Source: Clostridia bacterium
GTDB taxonomy: Bacteria > Bacillota > Clostridia > Christensenellales > Aristaeellaceae
Direction: 5' to 3'
Assembly (NCBI GenBank): GCA_017460585.1
Contig: JAFUAR010000008.1
Location: 1 to 32,458, forward strand
DNA: 32,458 bases
The translations under genes and the position numbers were made by a program. This document shows, piece after piece, positions 16,998 through 25,132 of this stretch (its first letter is position 1; every line of letters starts with the position of its first letter). The notes under the pieces were generated by a model. The model made no database searches and was not told where the DNA came from. It saw nothing but the letters and a program-made list of their open reading frames with translations.

Positions 16998-17777
16998 ATG
17001 GAGAGGATTACCAGCGCAAAAAATCCGCTGATTCAATCGCTGCGCGCGCTGCGAGAAGGCAGGGCGCGTCGGGAGACGGGGTGCATATTGGTCGAAGGCG
17101 AGGTCATGCTGCGGGAGGCGCTTTCCTGCGGATTGAAGCCGCGCGCGCTGCTGGTTGCGGATGGACATGAAGGCATCGAGGGGCTCTTTGAAACGAGCGG
17201 GGCGCGCTGCTGTTCGGTGCCGGAAGCGTTGCTTGCCGCCGTATGCGATACGAAGACCCCGCAGGGCGTGTGCGCAAGCTTTGAAGCGCCCAGACCGCTT
17301 GCTCTAAAGGAATTGCCGGAACGGCTCATCGTGCTGGACGGCGTGCAGGATCCGGGCAACGTGGGCACCATTTGGCGCACGGCGGACGCGGCGGGATTTC
17401 AGGCGCTGATCGCGGGCGCGGGCACGGCGGATTTGATGAGCCCAAAGGTGCTGCGCGCGGCGATGGGTTCGGGCTTCCGCTTACCCTATGTAGAAACGCA
17501 GAACCTGCCGGATTTGCTCGATGCGCTTGCGGAAAGCGGCTATACTATTATCGTTTCCGACCTGCGCGGCGACAGCTTTTACGCGCGTCCGAAGGCGGGG
17601 AAACGCGTCGCGCTGCTCGTGGGCAATGAGGCGAGGGGCGTGAGCGAAGCGTCGCGCGAGCGCGCTACCATGCGGGTGAAGCTGCCCATGCGCGGGGGCG
17701 CGGAATCGCTCAACGCGGCGGTGGCCGCCGGCATACTCATGTACGAGCTCATGCGGGAAATTGAAGAAGAGCAGTAA
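16998..17777 (+). CDS. SpoU/TrmH family RNA 2'-O-ribose methyltransferase
   Basis: A 259-residue SPOUT-class methyltransferase. The N-terminal ~100 residues form the SpoU substrate-binding domain (ITSAKNPLIQSLRALREGRARRETGCILVEG). The catalytic knot shows the three family motifs: LDGVQDPGNVGTIWRTADAAGF from residue 113 (the Asn and Arg are the conserved catalytic residues), LLVGNEARGVS near 205, and LPMRGGAESLNAAVAAGIL near 230-245. It uses SAM to methylate the ribose 2'-OH of rRNA or tRNA. The exact target nucleotide cannot be read from sequence; 23S rRNA is most likely because related YsgA/RlmB-like proteins act there. The start ATG at 16998 is 6 nt after comFC with a short purine-rich stretch (AAGGGG) upstream. 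It ends the operon before a strong hairpin. Confidence 0.93.
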   Translation: MERITSAKNPLIQSLRALREGRARRETGCILVEGEVMLREALSCGLKPRALLVADGHEGIEGLFETSGARCCSVPEALLAAVCDTKTPQGVCASFEAPRPLALKELPERLIVLDGVQDPGNVGTIWRTADAAGFQALIAGAGTADLMSPKVLRAAMGSGFRLPYVETQNLPDLLDALAESGYTIIVSDLRGDSFYARPKAGKRVALLVGNEARGVSEASRERATMRVKLPMRGGAESLNAAVAAGILMYELMREIEEEQ

Positions 17778-17782
17778 ATCAG

Positions 17783-17811
17783 GGGGCTGCGACCGGTCGG
17801 GTCGCAGCCCC
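17783..17811 (+). terminator. Strong hairpin between convergent genes (likely bidirectional terminator)
   Basis: A perfect 12-bp GC-rich stem (GGGGCTGCGACC with its complement) encloses a 5-nt loop, 5 nt past the methyltransferase stop. The plus strand continues TTATG and the minus strand CTGATTTA, so there is no proper T run. It is called a terminator from position and stem strength. Confidence 0.7.
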
Positions 17812-17832
17812 TTATGAAGCATTCCGGATAGT

Positions 17833-20800
17833 TTATTTCACGATCAGTGCAACCTCAATATCGTCAATCACAGTTTGCGCGCCGAAGGGGCGACCATTGT
17901 CCGTATTCACACAAATGATGATATTGCCCTTCATGAAATAGAAGAAATGATAGGCGGTCCCGTAATCGCCCTTGAGCGTCCATCCTCTATTCTTCATATA
18001 GCTTTCCAGATTGAAGGAGCTTGACCATGTCATTTCCGAATAGAGTCCTTCAATGCTGTAGGTTTTACTGTCGCCCGGCATTGTCATATCATCGCCGAGC
18101 ACCAAATAATTGAGCACTCCGGGAGCAAACCTATAGGTTTCAATGGCATCGCCGTCTGCACTGTAGTCGCAAATATCGTAATAACCAGATGTGCTGGCTA
18201 TTGAGAGATACTTGTTTTTATATGCTGATCCGCTCTTGCTCAAACCGAGCGATTGCGCGGCGCTTTGCAGGTCTCTGCCCATAAATTGGAGCAGGTCAAT
18301 TCTGCCGTCCGTTTGGACGGGAGAGGCGGCAGTAACGGTTACAGTAATCGTCGCCTTTTTCTTGTTCTCCGTGGTTACAGTAATGGTGGTGCTGCCAGTT
18401 TTTATACCAGTTACAATACCATTGGATACTGTAGCGACCTTTGGCTTTGAACTCTTCCACGTAAAGGCGCTTCGTGCGGTCGCCGGTGCGAGAATAGGAG
18501 TCAAAGCTACGCTGCTTCCGACTTCTACAGATACAGAATTGGTCGAAAAAGCTACGCCGGTGGGTTTGTACGGATCAACGACCGTAATGGTGATCGTCGC
18601 TTTTTTCTTGTTTTGCGTGGTGACCGTAATCTTGGTCGAACCTTCTTTGTATGCGGTGACAGTGCCGTTATTCACGTTTGCAACCGATGTCTTGGAGCTT
18701 TTCCACGTATAGGTGGTCTTTGCAGTAGAAGGACTGAGTATGGGCGTCAAAATAGTAGAATCGCCCTTGTTAACGGTAATTGCGCTGGAATTAAAGCGAA
18801 CGCTGTCGGGTTTATATGGATCAACCACCTGAATGGTGATCGTCGCTTTCTTTTTGTTTGTGGTAGTAATAGTTATTTTTGCCTTGCCTTCGGCAATGGG
18901 AGCAACTATACCGAACCCGTTTACCGTTGCCACTTTGGTTTTAGAGGATTTATACGAAAGTATGCTCCAACCGTTCATGAATGCAAAATCAGGCACGAGC
19001 TGCACAGTAGAATCGGTATACAGCGTATATGTTCCGTTCGTTCCTGTGTAGGGAATGGATTTGGTCGGCGTGGGTGGAACGGTTGGTATAGGGGTAGGCG
19101 TTGCAGTGGGAACAGGTGTGGGTACTGGCGTTGGCACAGCGGTCGGAACTGCGGTGGGTACGGCAGTTGGAGCGATCGTGGGCTTTACCGTGGGAATAGC
19201 AGTCGGTTTAACAGTTGGAATGGCAGTCGGTACGGCAGTCGGCACGGCGGTGGGTACGGCGGTGGGTACGGCGGTCGGCACAGCGGTAGGTTTTACGGTT
19301 GGTGCAATAGTTGGAGTCTGATTGGAAATAACGATGTAGTTGAGCGATTTGCTGTTGCAGTAGTCTTGTGCATAAGAACCTTCATAAACATAGATAGTAA
19401 GCGCTTTATCCGAGCTAAATGCACTTGAACCAATGGAAGTGACGCTGCGAGGCAATGTAATGCTGCTCAATACCGTACAGCTACTGAACGCATATGTACC
19501 AATCACCGTGACGCTTTCAGGAATATTGATTTGAGTTAACGCCGTACAGCTGGAAAAAGAGCGGGAACCTATTTTCGTTAAAGAATTAGGAAGGTACACA
19601 GATTGTAGCGTGGAACAACCGTTAAATGTATAATCTGCAATCTGCGTAATTTTATTGGGGATCATTATATTGGAAAGCTGCTTGCAGTCTTTGAAAGCAT
19701 AGTCTTTCATCTCCGTTAGAGAATTGGGGAGAGAGACGTTAATTAGTCCCGAAGCAGAAAAAGCATAGGTGCCGATGCTAGTTAATGTGCTCGGTAGAGT
19801 AATGGTTTTTAGGGCTGAGGTTCCATAGAAGGCATGAGAGCCTATTTTTTGCAAATTGCTTGGTAGAATAACGGAATTCAGGCTCGAGCAATTGTAGAAG
19901 GTATACTGATTGACCGAGTTAACGTTGTTGCCGGTATATTGCACGCGTTCCAGCTTGGAGCAGTTCCTGAAAGCATAATCTTCAATGGTAGTTATGCTTT
20001 TGGGAAATGTGACGCTTTGCAAGGAGGAGCAGCTGTAGAAGGCGTAGGCTTTGATGGTTTGCAGCCCTTCAGAGAAGGATACGGAAATCAATTTAGAACA
20101 GCCGTTGAATGCTCGTTCTGGTATGGTCGTTAAACTGGCAGGGATGGAAATAGATGTAATTCCCGAATTGTTGAAGGCATAGTTACCCAAGCTGGTCAAG
20201 CCGTTTCCAAGGGAAGCGCTGGATAAAGCGGTGCAACCAGTAAACGCAGATGCGCCAATGCTTTTTAAGCTGTTAGGAAACGCGATGGAGGACAGAGCAG
20301 TGCAATTGGAGAACACATATTTGGAAATGGAGACCAAACCGCTGCCCTGAATGGTAACGGAACGCAATCCCTTGCAATCCTGAAATACATAGGAGTGGAT
20401 GGCGGATACGCTGGATGGAATGGTAATGCTTTGGAGGCCTGTGCATCCTGCGAAGCAGTATTGCTCAAGCGAGAGTACGGTGGAAGCTATACTGACAGAC
20501 TGCAAGCCTGTGCAGTTGCGGAAAGCAGACTCACCGATTGAGGTAACTCCGCTGGGAATCACCACAGATTGTAGACCGGTCTTTCCTTTGAATACATTTT
20601 TCCCAATGGATGTGATACCCAAATTCGAGGGAATGATCAAATTGCTGTCCGTACCGTTCCACGCAGTTAGAGATCCGTTATTCACAGTAAAGTCGCCTAT
20701 GGAAACCGCGGCCTGTGCGTCCTCATCGGCAATTTCCACGGAATCTGCCAAAGGATTATCTACCTCATCGGGGGTCGCATTGACTAAAGCGCTATTCGAT

Positions 20801-20994
20801 GCTTCTTCAACGTCTGTTTCTGCGGGTATTTGTTCTTCTTCATAGATTTCCGATTCAATGGGCAGCGACTCTTCATTTTCTACATTTTCAGCTTCAAACG
20901 CAAACTCATCGTTCAAGGAAATTGCAATATCATCTGCAAAAGCAACGGAAGCGAGCAGACAGATCGCAATGAACAGGCAGAATATCCTTCTCAT
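17833..20994 (-). CDS. Secreted BspA-like leucine-rich-repeat protein with Pro-Thr linker and Ig-like domains
   Basis: A 1053-residue modular exported protein. Residues 1-20 are a signal peptide (FCLFIAICLLASVAFA). About 25-90 is an acidic stretch rich in Glu and Asp. About 125-557 holds 18 BspA/LRR_5 repeats of roughly 23 residues (pattern SIG..AF..C..L.S..IP.S.T). About 560-645 is a Pro-Thr-Val/Ala linker (PTAVPT units). About 650-895 holds three Big_2-type Ig-like domains, each ending with ITVTTxNKKKATITI-like strands. About 900-1053 is a domain I do not recognise (YYDICDYSADGDAIETYRF is a landmark). No LPxTG, SLH or choline-binding anchor is visible, so its cell attachment is unclear. The ATG has AGGAGG 7 nt upstream. 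Codons look less GC-rich than the neighbours, which may mean horizontal gain or relaxed use. It probably acts in adhesion or carbohydrate/protein binding. Confidence 0.93.
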   Translation of the reverse strand: MRRIFCLFIAICLLASVAFADDIAISLNDEFAFEAENVENEESLPIESEIYEEEQIPAETDVEEASNSALVNATPDEVDNPLADSVEIADEDAQAAVSIGDFTVNNGSLTAWNGTDSNLIIPSNLGITSIGKNVFKGKTGLQSVVIPSGVTSIGESAFRNCTGLQSVSIASTVLSLEQYCFAGCTGLQSITIPSSVSAIHSYVFQDCKGLRSVTIQGSGLVSISKYVFSNCTALSSIAFPNSLKSIGASAFTGCTALSSASLGNGLTSLGNYAFNNSGITSISIPASLTTIPERAFNGCSKLISVSFSEGLQTIKAYAFYSCSSLQSVTFPKSITTIEDYAFRNCSKLERVQYTGNNVNSVNQYTFYNCSSLNSVILPSNLQKIGSHAFYGTSALKTITLPSTLTSIGTYAFSASGLINVSLPNSLTEMKDYAFKDCKQLSNIMIPNKITQIADYTFNGCSTLQSVYLPNSLTKIGSRSFSSCTALTQINIPESVTVIGTYAFSSCTVLSSITLPRSVTSIGSSAFSSDKALTIYVYEGSYAQDYCNSKSLNYIVISNQTPTIAPTVKPTAVPTAVPTAVPTAVPTAVPTAIPTVKPTAIPTVKPTIAPTAVPTAVPTAVPTPVPTPVPTATPTPIPTVPPTPTKSIPYTGTNGTYTLYTDSTVQLVPDFAFMNGWSILSYKSSKTKVATVNGFGIVAPIAEGKAKITITTTNKKKATITIQVVDPYKPDSVRFNSSAITVNKGDSTILTPILSPSTAKTTYTWKSSKTSVANVNNGTVTAYKEGSTKITVTTQNKKKATITITVVDPYKPTGVAFSTNSVSVEVGSSVALTPILAPATARSAFTWKSSKPKVATVSNGIVTGIKTGSTTITVTTENKKKATITVTVTAASPVQTDGRIDLLQFMGRDLQSAAQSLGLSKSGSAYKNKYLSIASTSGYYDICDYSADGDAIETYRFAPGVLNYLVLGDDMTMPGDSKTYSIEGLYSEMTWSSSFNLESYMKNRGWTLKGDYGTAYHFFYFMKGNIIICVNTDNGRPFGAQTVIDDIEVALIVK
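19055..19321 (-). repeat. Tandem Pro-Thr-rich linker repeat in the LRR protein
   Basis: About 265 bp of imperfect 12-bp units encode PTAVPTAVPTAVPT, PTVKPTAIPT and PTPVPTPVPT-like repeats. The units form a long extended spacer between the leucine-rich-repeat solenoid and the Ig-like domains. Such tandem units are likely to expand and shrink by slippage. The plus-strand reading frame over it is only a mirror of the repeat. Confidence 0.9.
19325..20613 (-). repeat. Tandem BspA-type (LRR_5) coding repeats
   Basis: Eighteen consecutive 69-72-bp coding units each carry an AF..C..L core and an IP.SLTSIG-like turn. Nucleotide identity between units is moderate, so this is an old repeat array and not a fresh duplication. 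The last unit ends in KSLNYIVIS, the usual cap of this family. Confidence 0.88.
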
Positions 20995-21045
20995 GTGTTA
21001 TCCTCCTTGTGTTTGGGAAAAAAGATCCCCATTTAATATGACTTC

Positions 21046-21074
21046 ATTATAGCGTCAATGTTAAGTTAGCACAA
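21046..21074 (-). promoter_or_regulatory. Promoter of the LRR protein gene
   Basis: On the minus strand TATAAT (21051-21046) lies 17 bp after TTGTGC (21074-21069). The -10 is perfect and the -35 matches at three of six bases. The rest of the 170-bp divergent gap is A+T-rich. I see no convincing promoter there for the kinase gene on the plus strand. Confidence 0.65.
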
Positions 21075-21166
21075 TATTACGAAAGATAAAATTACGGATT
21101 AATAACAATTCAAAAAACGAACAATGTTATGAATACGCATAGACTAATATTGGAGAGGCGTTGGAA

Positions 21167-23023
21167 GTGCGGAACATGGATAAGCAGTATTCAACCAGTC
21201 ACTCTACATTCCCTCTTGCCATTTCCGCATCAATTGTGGTAGTCTGGTGGAGGAACGATCCATTGCGGGTGGGGATTGCATTGTCGCATAGCTATTATCA
21301 ACGAATTATGGCTCTATGTCTGGCGCTCATGTTCGTGCTGTTGATTACACACGTTGGCATGAGCTTTGCCATGCTGCGCAGCCAGACCATTAACCATTCG
21401 TCCGTTTTGTCCGAAAAGATACTCAGCGAGTTGAAGGGACAAACGCAGGCGTATTTTGATAATCTGGACGAGATGCTCGACTCGATCTATCAGTATCCAT
21501 CGTTTCTCGCCGGTCTGGACTCGGATGTTCGAGACAGGTCGGAATATCCCACCAGAAGCCTCCTTTCGCAAACGGCGTATTTCCGTCCGCTGCGCTGCAT
21601 ACGAATATACAACCGAAACCACATTCTCAGAGGGTGCTATAACCGATCGAGCGCGGAGATGTACAGGCAGGAGAGCATCGATATTTATGCCGATCCCTCC
21701 AATCCATTTTCGGAGTGCGTGCAGGATTTTATCAATGGCGAAACGGCGCGCTTCCGCGTGTTCTGCTGCGATTACGGCGGGGATACCTTTCTGCGGGTGG
21801 TCAAGCGCGTATATCAGGATATGGGCAGGCGCGAGGTCGGCTATATTGTTTGCGATATGCAGGCGATGGCGCTGGAAGGGTACGCCCTTTCCGCCCTGAC
21901 CTCGGAAAACCAGTACGCGTGGCTCTACACCAATAACGGAGGAGTTTGCGATTTAACGAATACGAGTAATGGAAACGCCATATCGTTTATGAAGCGGACG
22001 GAGCTGTTTGAGGCGGCGTTTTCCGATATGGTGGATGGCAATTATTTCTGCTGCACGCAGCGGGGACCGATGGGAGAGACGATATGCCTTTTTACGGATG
22101 AAATTGAAATGCGCCGGAGTATGAGTCGGCTGATGCGTATGCTGCTGCGCGAGACGGGAATTATGATTCTGCTATACGCAGCGGCAATGGTGATTTTGTC
22201 TCGCACGGTGCGCAGGCGCATTCGTGGCGTAATGGACGTGCTGCGTAGAATCGAGCGGGGCGAGACCCGCCTGAGATTGCCCAGCCAAGGGCGAGACGAG
22301 ATCGCGGCGATTTGCGGGGGCTTCAATTCCATGATGGATCATATGGAGATTACCACCGCGGAGGAGGCGCGCCTGAGGCGGGCGTTCGAGGAATCGCGCT
22401 ATCAGTCGCTGCAGGCGCAGGTCAATCCCCATTTTCTGTTTAATACGCTGGAAAACATTAGCGCGATCGCTCTGTCGCAGAATTGCGACGTGGTGGATGA
22501 AATGTGCGGAGCGCTTTCGGCAATGCTGCGTTACAGCATAGAGGACGACCGGCTCGATCGAACGGTTTCCCTGCGCGAGGAGCTGGAATATGTGCACCAG
22601 TATATGCTGATTATTGATGTGCGCATGAATCACGCAATATCCATGGCGATTGAAGTGCCGGAGGAATTGAAGCAGGTTCGGCTGCCGCGGTTGTCGGTAC
22701 AGCCGCTGGTGGATAACGCGATTCGCCACGGCTTGCGCCGCAAAAGGGGCGATAAATGGTTTAAGATATCCGCGCGCCCTGTGAAGAACGGCGTGGAGAT
22801 TATGGTCGAAGACAACGGAATCGGGAGCGATATAGAAGAGATGAACCGAATCATTCGGCATGAGCTCAATAGAGAAATGGAACATACTTCCATCGGCATT
22901 CGCAATATTCATGAGCGGGTACAGCTCCTGTTTGGCGAGCCGTACGGTTTGCGGGCGAATCGCCGCGACGATATTACGCAAATGATTCTGTTTTTGCCCA
23001 ACGAGGAGGGGAGCGCGCTGTGA
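21167..23023 (+). CDS. YesM-type sensor histidine kinase
   Basis: A membrane sensor kinase of about 618 residues. One helix lies near residues 45-68, followed by an extracellular sensor region of about 255 residues, a second helix near 325-347, a HAMP-like linker and the His_kinase domain. Phospho-acceptor His422 is in NPHFLFNTLENI. The HATPase_c domain has VDNAIRHGLRRK (N box) and VEDNGIGSD (G1 box). I prefer the GTG at 21167, 8 nt after GGAGAGG, over the TTG at 21161 (2 nt) or the ATG at 21176 (17 nt). A later TTG at 21280 (before SHSYYQRI) would remove the odd N-terminal ~38 residues and is also possible. It overlaps the regulator gene by 4 nt (GTGA). Together with the downstream transporter it probably senses an extracellular sugar or its loaded binding protein. 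Confidence 0.92.
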   Translation: MRNMDKQYSTSHSTFPLAISASIVVVWWRNDPLRVGIALSHSYYQRIMALCLALMFVLLITHVGMSFAMLRSQTINHSSVLSEKILSELKGQTQAYFDNLDEMLDSIYQYPSFLAGLDSDVRDRSEYPTRSLLSQTAYFRPLRCIRIYNRNHILRGCYNRSSAEMYRQESIDIYADPSNPFSECVQDFINGETARFRVFCCDYGGDTFLRVVKRVYQDMGRREVGYIVCDMQAMALEGYALSALTSENQYAWLYTNNGGVCDLTNTSNGNAISFMKRTELFEAAFSDMVDGNYFCCTQRGPMGETICLFTDEIEMRRSMSRLMRMLLRETGIMILLYAAAMVILSRTVRRRIRGVMDVLRRIERGETRLRLPSQGRDEIAAICGGFNSMMDHMEITTAEEARLRRAFEESRYQSLQAQVNPHFLFNTLENISAIALSQNCDVVDEMCGALSAMLRYSIEDDRLDRTVSLREELEYVHQYMLIIDVRMNHAISMAIEVPEELKQVRLPRLSVQPLVDNAIRHGLRRKRGDKWFKISARPVKNGVEIMVEDNGIGSDIEEMNRIIRHELNREMEHTSIGIRNIHERVQLLFGEPYGLRANRRDDITQMILFLPNEEGSAL

Positions 23024-23757
23024 GGGGAAATACGCTGCTGATTGTGGATGACGAAATATGGATTCGCAATAAGCTGATGAATCGCTTCGACTGGAAACGC
23101 TTTGGCATTGATCGTTTGCTCGAGGCGGAGGATGGGGAAAAGGCGCTGGCGCAGATGCGCGCCGAACGCGTGGATATTGTAATTACGGATATGGATATGC
23201 CCTTTATGGACGGCGCCAATATGATGCAGGCGATTCGTTCGGAATTCCCCGATGTGCAAGTGATCGTATTGAGCGGTTACAGCGATTTTAACACCGTGCA
23301 CGGCGCGATTGTGGGCGGCGCGGTGGACTACCTGCTGAAACCGGTGCAGGAGGAACAGCTCTACGCGGTTATGGAAAAGGTGACGCGAGGAATCGCGCCG
23401 GAGAGCGCGGCGGGGAAAGAGGGAATCGGGCTGCGACAGATTCACGACTACATGAATTCGCATTACGCGGAGGAGCTCTCGCTAAGCGTACTGGCGGAAC
23501 GCTTTAATCTGTCGCAATCCTATCTTTCGCGCAGCTTCAAAAAGGAATTTGGCGTCAATATCACGACCCACTTGACCAATTTGCGTATGGAGGCGGCGCG
23601 AAAACTGTTGGAGGAGAAGCGTTTGAGCATTTCTCAGGTCGCTTTGTCGGTGGGATATGCCGATTACGCCTATTTCAGCAATTTGTTCCACAAGCAATAC
23701 GGCTGCTCCCCCAGAGAGTACCAGAAGGGTTCAAAAGAATTACAAGGGAAAAAGTAA
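23020..23757 (+). CDS. YesN-type response regulator with AraC-family DNA-binding domain
   Basis: A 245-residue regulator. The receiver domain has acidic pair D10-D11, phospho-acceptor D57 in VITDMDMPFMDG, S85 and K107 in LLKPVQ. A short linker follows, then an AraC/XylS double helix-turn-helix (about 145-240) with LSVLAERFNLSQSYLSRSFKKEFGVN and VGYADYAYFSNLFHKQYGCSPREY. At 245 residues it is compact, since many YesN proteins are near 500 with a long middle region. The GTG start overlaps the kinase stop codon, so the two are coupled. The likely target is the sugar transporter operon that starts 115 bp downstream. Both the domains and the neighbours support activation of that operon upon sugar sensing. 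Confidence 0.94.
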   Translation: MRGNTLLIVDDEIWIRNKLMNRFDWKRFGIDRLLEAEDGEKALAQMRAERVDIVITDMDMPFMDGANMMQAIRSEFPDVQVIVLSGYSDFNTVHGAIVGGAVDYLLKPVQEEQLYAVMEKVTRGIAPESAAGKEGIGLRQIHDYMNSHYAEELSLSVLAERFNLSQSYLSRSFKKEFGVNITTHLTNLRMEAARKLLEEKRLSISQVALSVGYADYAYFSNLFHKQYGCSPREYQKGSKELQGKK

Positions 23758-23805
23758 GGTCAAAATATTCTAAGTTTTTGGGCAGAAATCTCCTTTTTTT
23801 CGGCG

Positions 23806-23851
23806 GATTGTTTCAATTATACTGGATACAATCAGAAATGCGAAGCATTTC
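23806..23851 (+). promoter_or_regulatory. Promoter/leader region of the sugar ABC operon with dyad and hairpin
   Basis: A -10-like TATACT (23818-23823) lies inside an inverted repeat GATTGT-N16-ACAATC (23806-23833). The -35 region is only a T run, which fits a promoter needing an activator such as the adjacent AraC-type regulator. A perfect 7-bp hairpin GAAATGC-GAA-GCATTTC (23835-23851) follows near the predicted mRNA 5' end, 5 nt before AAGGAGG (23857-23863), and could protect the transcript. Confidence 0.45.
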
Positions 23852-23871
23852 ATAATAAGGAGGTTATCTGA

Positions 23872-25119
23872 ATGAAGCGTTTGCTTACTTTGGCGCTGGC
23901 TCTTATGCTGGCGCTGACCCTGCTCTCTTCCGGTATGGCGGAAGCGATTACCGTGGACGAGCCCACTACCATCAGGGTGCTGTGGTGCCAGCCCTCTGTG
24001 CTGAGCGGTTTGGAGTATGAGGTGGAAGCGGCAATGGCGGATGCTTATCCGAACGTGACCATCGACTGGGAGCTGATCACTTGGGAGGATCTGCCCAGCA
24101 AGATGCAGCAGTATATGCAGTCCGGTATGCCGGATGTTGTGATCGCTAAGTCTCAGGATGCCAACAATTACGCGCAGTACGGTGTGTGGGCGGATTTGAG
24201 CGGCAAGAGCTATCTCGATACTATTTATACGGAAGCGATCAGCTCTACGACAATCGGCGATCAAATTCTCGGAATGCCTTATTTGGCGTCCTACGGCGGC
24301 GTATATTATAACCGCGCCATATTTGCCCAGTATGGTCTGGAGCCTCCGACCACCGTGGATGAACTGAAGCATATTTGCGAAGTGCTGAAGGAGAACGGTA
24401 TTACACCCTTTGCCACCCACTTTTTGGATGCATGGTTCTGGGGCTGGGAGGTTGCGATTGCCGTCAGTGGCGAACTGATGAGTACCTCTGAAACTTGGGG
24501 CGATGAATACAAGGCAGGCGAGCGCAGTGCCGCGGATGAGGATATGCAGCGAGGCATAGACCTGATTCAGTACATCGTGGACAACACGTTTGAAGATTGC
24601 TTCTCTGTGGAACAAACCACCTGCGACGCTCGTTTTGTGAAGGGCGAGGCTGCTATGCAGTGCGATATGGCTACCGTATCCTTTAATTTTATGACATTGG
24701 ATCCGACCTTGGACTTCGGAGTATTTCCTCTTCCCACTAGTCAGGGCGATGGATGCCTGATTATGGAATGTGATACTACCTTCTTTAAGAGCAGTACCAC
24801 AGAGCACGAGGATGCCGTGGATGCTCTGCTAAGCGTAATGGCTACTACCGATATGGCTTCAATGTGGAGTCAGGCGCAGGGTGAAGGCTCTTTGGTGGAG
24901 GGCGCGGTCTCCTTTGAAACCCCTGCCCAGAGCGATATTGACTATTACAGCGGAATTGGCTTGTCAGTGGAACAGAACAAAATTACCAATCAGATTCCCT
25001 ATAACGAGTATTGGGCTGAGTTTACAGCGGATCTCACTGAGTACATGAACAACTCCATCGATATGGATACCTTAGTGGAGCGCGCGGACTCCCGTAGGGG
25101 CGCCTGTGGTGCGAAATAA
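23872..25119 (+). CDS. Sugar ABC transporter substrate-binding protein
   Basis: A 415-residue extracellular solute-binding protein of the family 1 (maltose/oligosaccharide) type. The N-terminal signal peptide (LLTLALALMLALTLLSS) ends near GMAEA, a type I cleavage site at about residue 24. There is no lipobox cysteine, unlike most Gram-positive binding proteins and unlike the amino-acid-binding protein in this window. How it is kept at the membrane is therefore unclear. Family features include MQQYMQSGMPDVVIAKSQ near 85, GMPYLASYGGVYYNRAIFAQYGLEPPTTVDEL near 135, and FVKGEAAMQCDMATVS near 260. The ATG has AAGGAGG 8 nt upstream. The last ~10 residues (SRRGACGAK) look unlike the family's usual ending. 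Ligand specificity cannot be read. Confidence 0.93.
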   Translation: MKRLLTLALALMLALTLLSSGMAEAITVDEPTTIRVLWCQPSVLSGLEYEVEAAMADAYPNVTIDWELITWEDLPSKMQQYMQSGMPDVVIAKSQDANNYAQYGVWADLSGKSYLDTIYTEAISSTTIGDQILGMPYLASYGGVYYNRAIFAQYGLEPPTTVDELKHICEVLKENGITPFATHFLDAWFWGWEVAIAVSGELMSTSETWGDEYKAGERSAADEDMQRGIDLIQYIVDNTFEDCFSVEQTTCDARFVKGEAAMQCDMATVSFNFMTLDPTLDFGVFPLPTSQGDGCLIMECDTTFFKSSTTEHEDAVDALLSVMATTDMASMWSQAQGEGSLVEGAVSFETPAQSDIDYYSGIGLSVEQNKITNQIPYNEYWAEFTADLTEYMNNSIDMDTLVERADSRRGACGAK

Positions 25120-25132
25120 TATCGGCTATGAT

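Noticed and set aside
18613-19428. A Gly/Arg-rich plus-strand frame, and the VGTAVG-type frame at 19055-19321
   Set aside because: Both are antisense readings of the Pro-Thr linker and Ig-like regions of the LRR gene. The low-complexity VG repeats come from the tandem DNA.
23835-23851. A CcpA cre site at the sugar operon
   Set aside because: The palindrome GAAATGCGAAGCATTTC lacks the central CG with the cre spacing, so it is read as a hairpin.
23770-24807. A 345-codon minus-strand frame opposite the sugar-binding protein
   Set aside because: It is antisense to a gene with clear family motifs, and its protein has no recognisable features.
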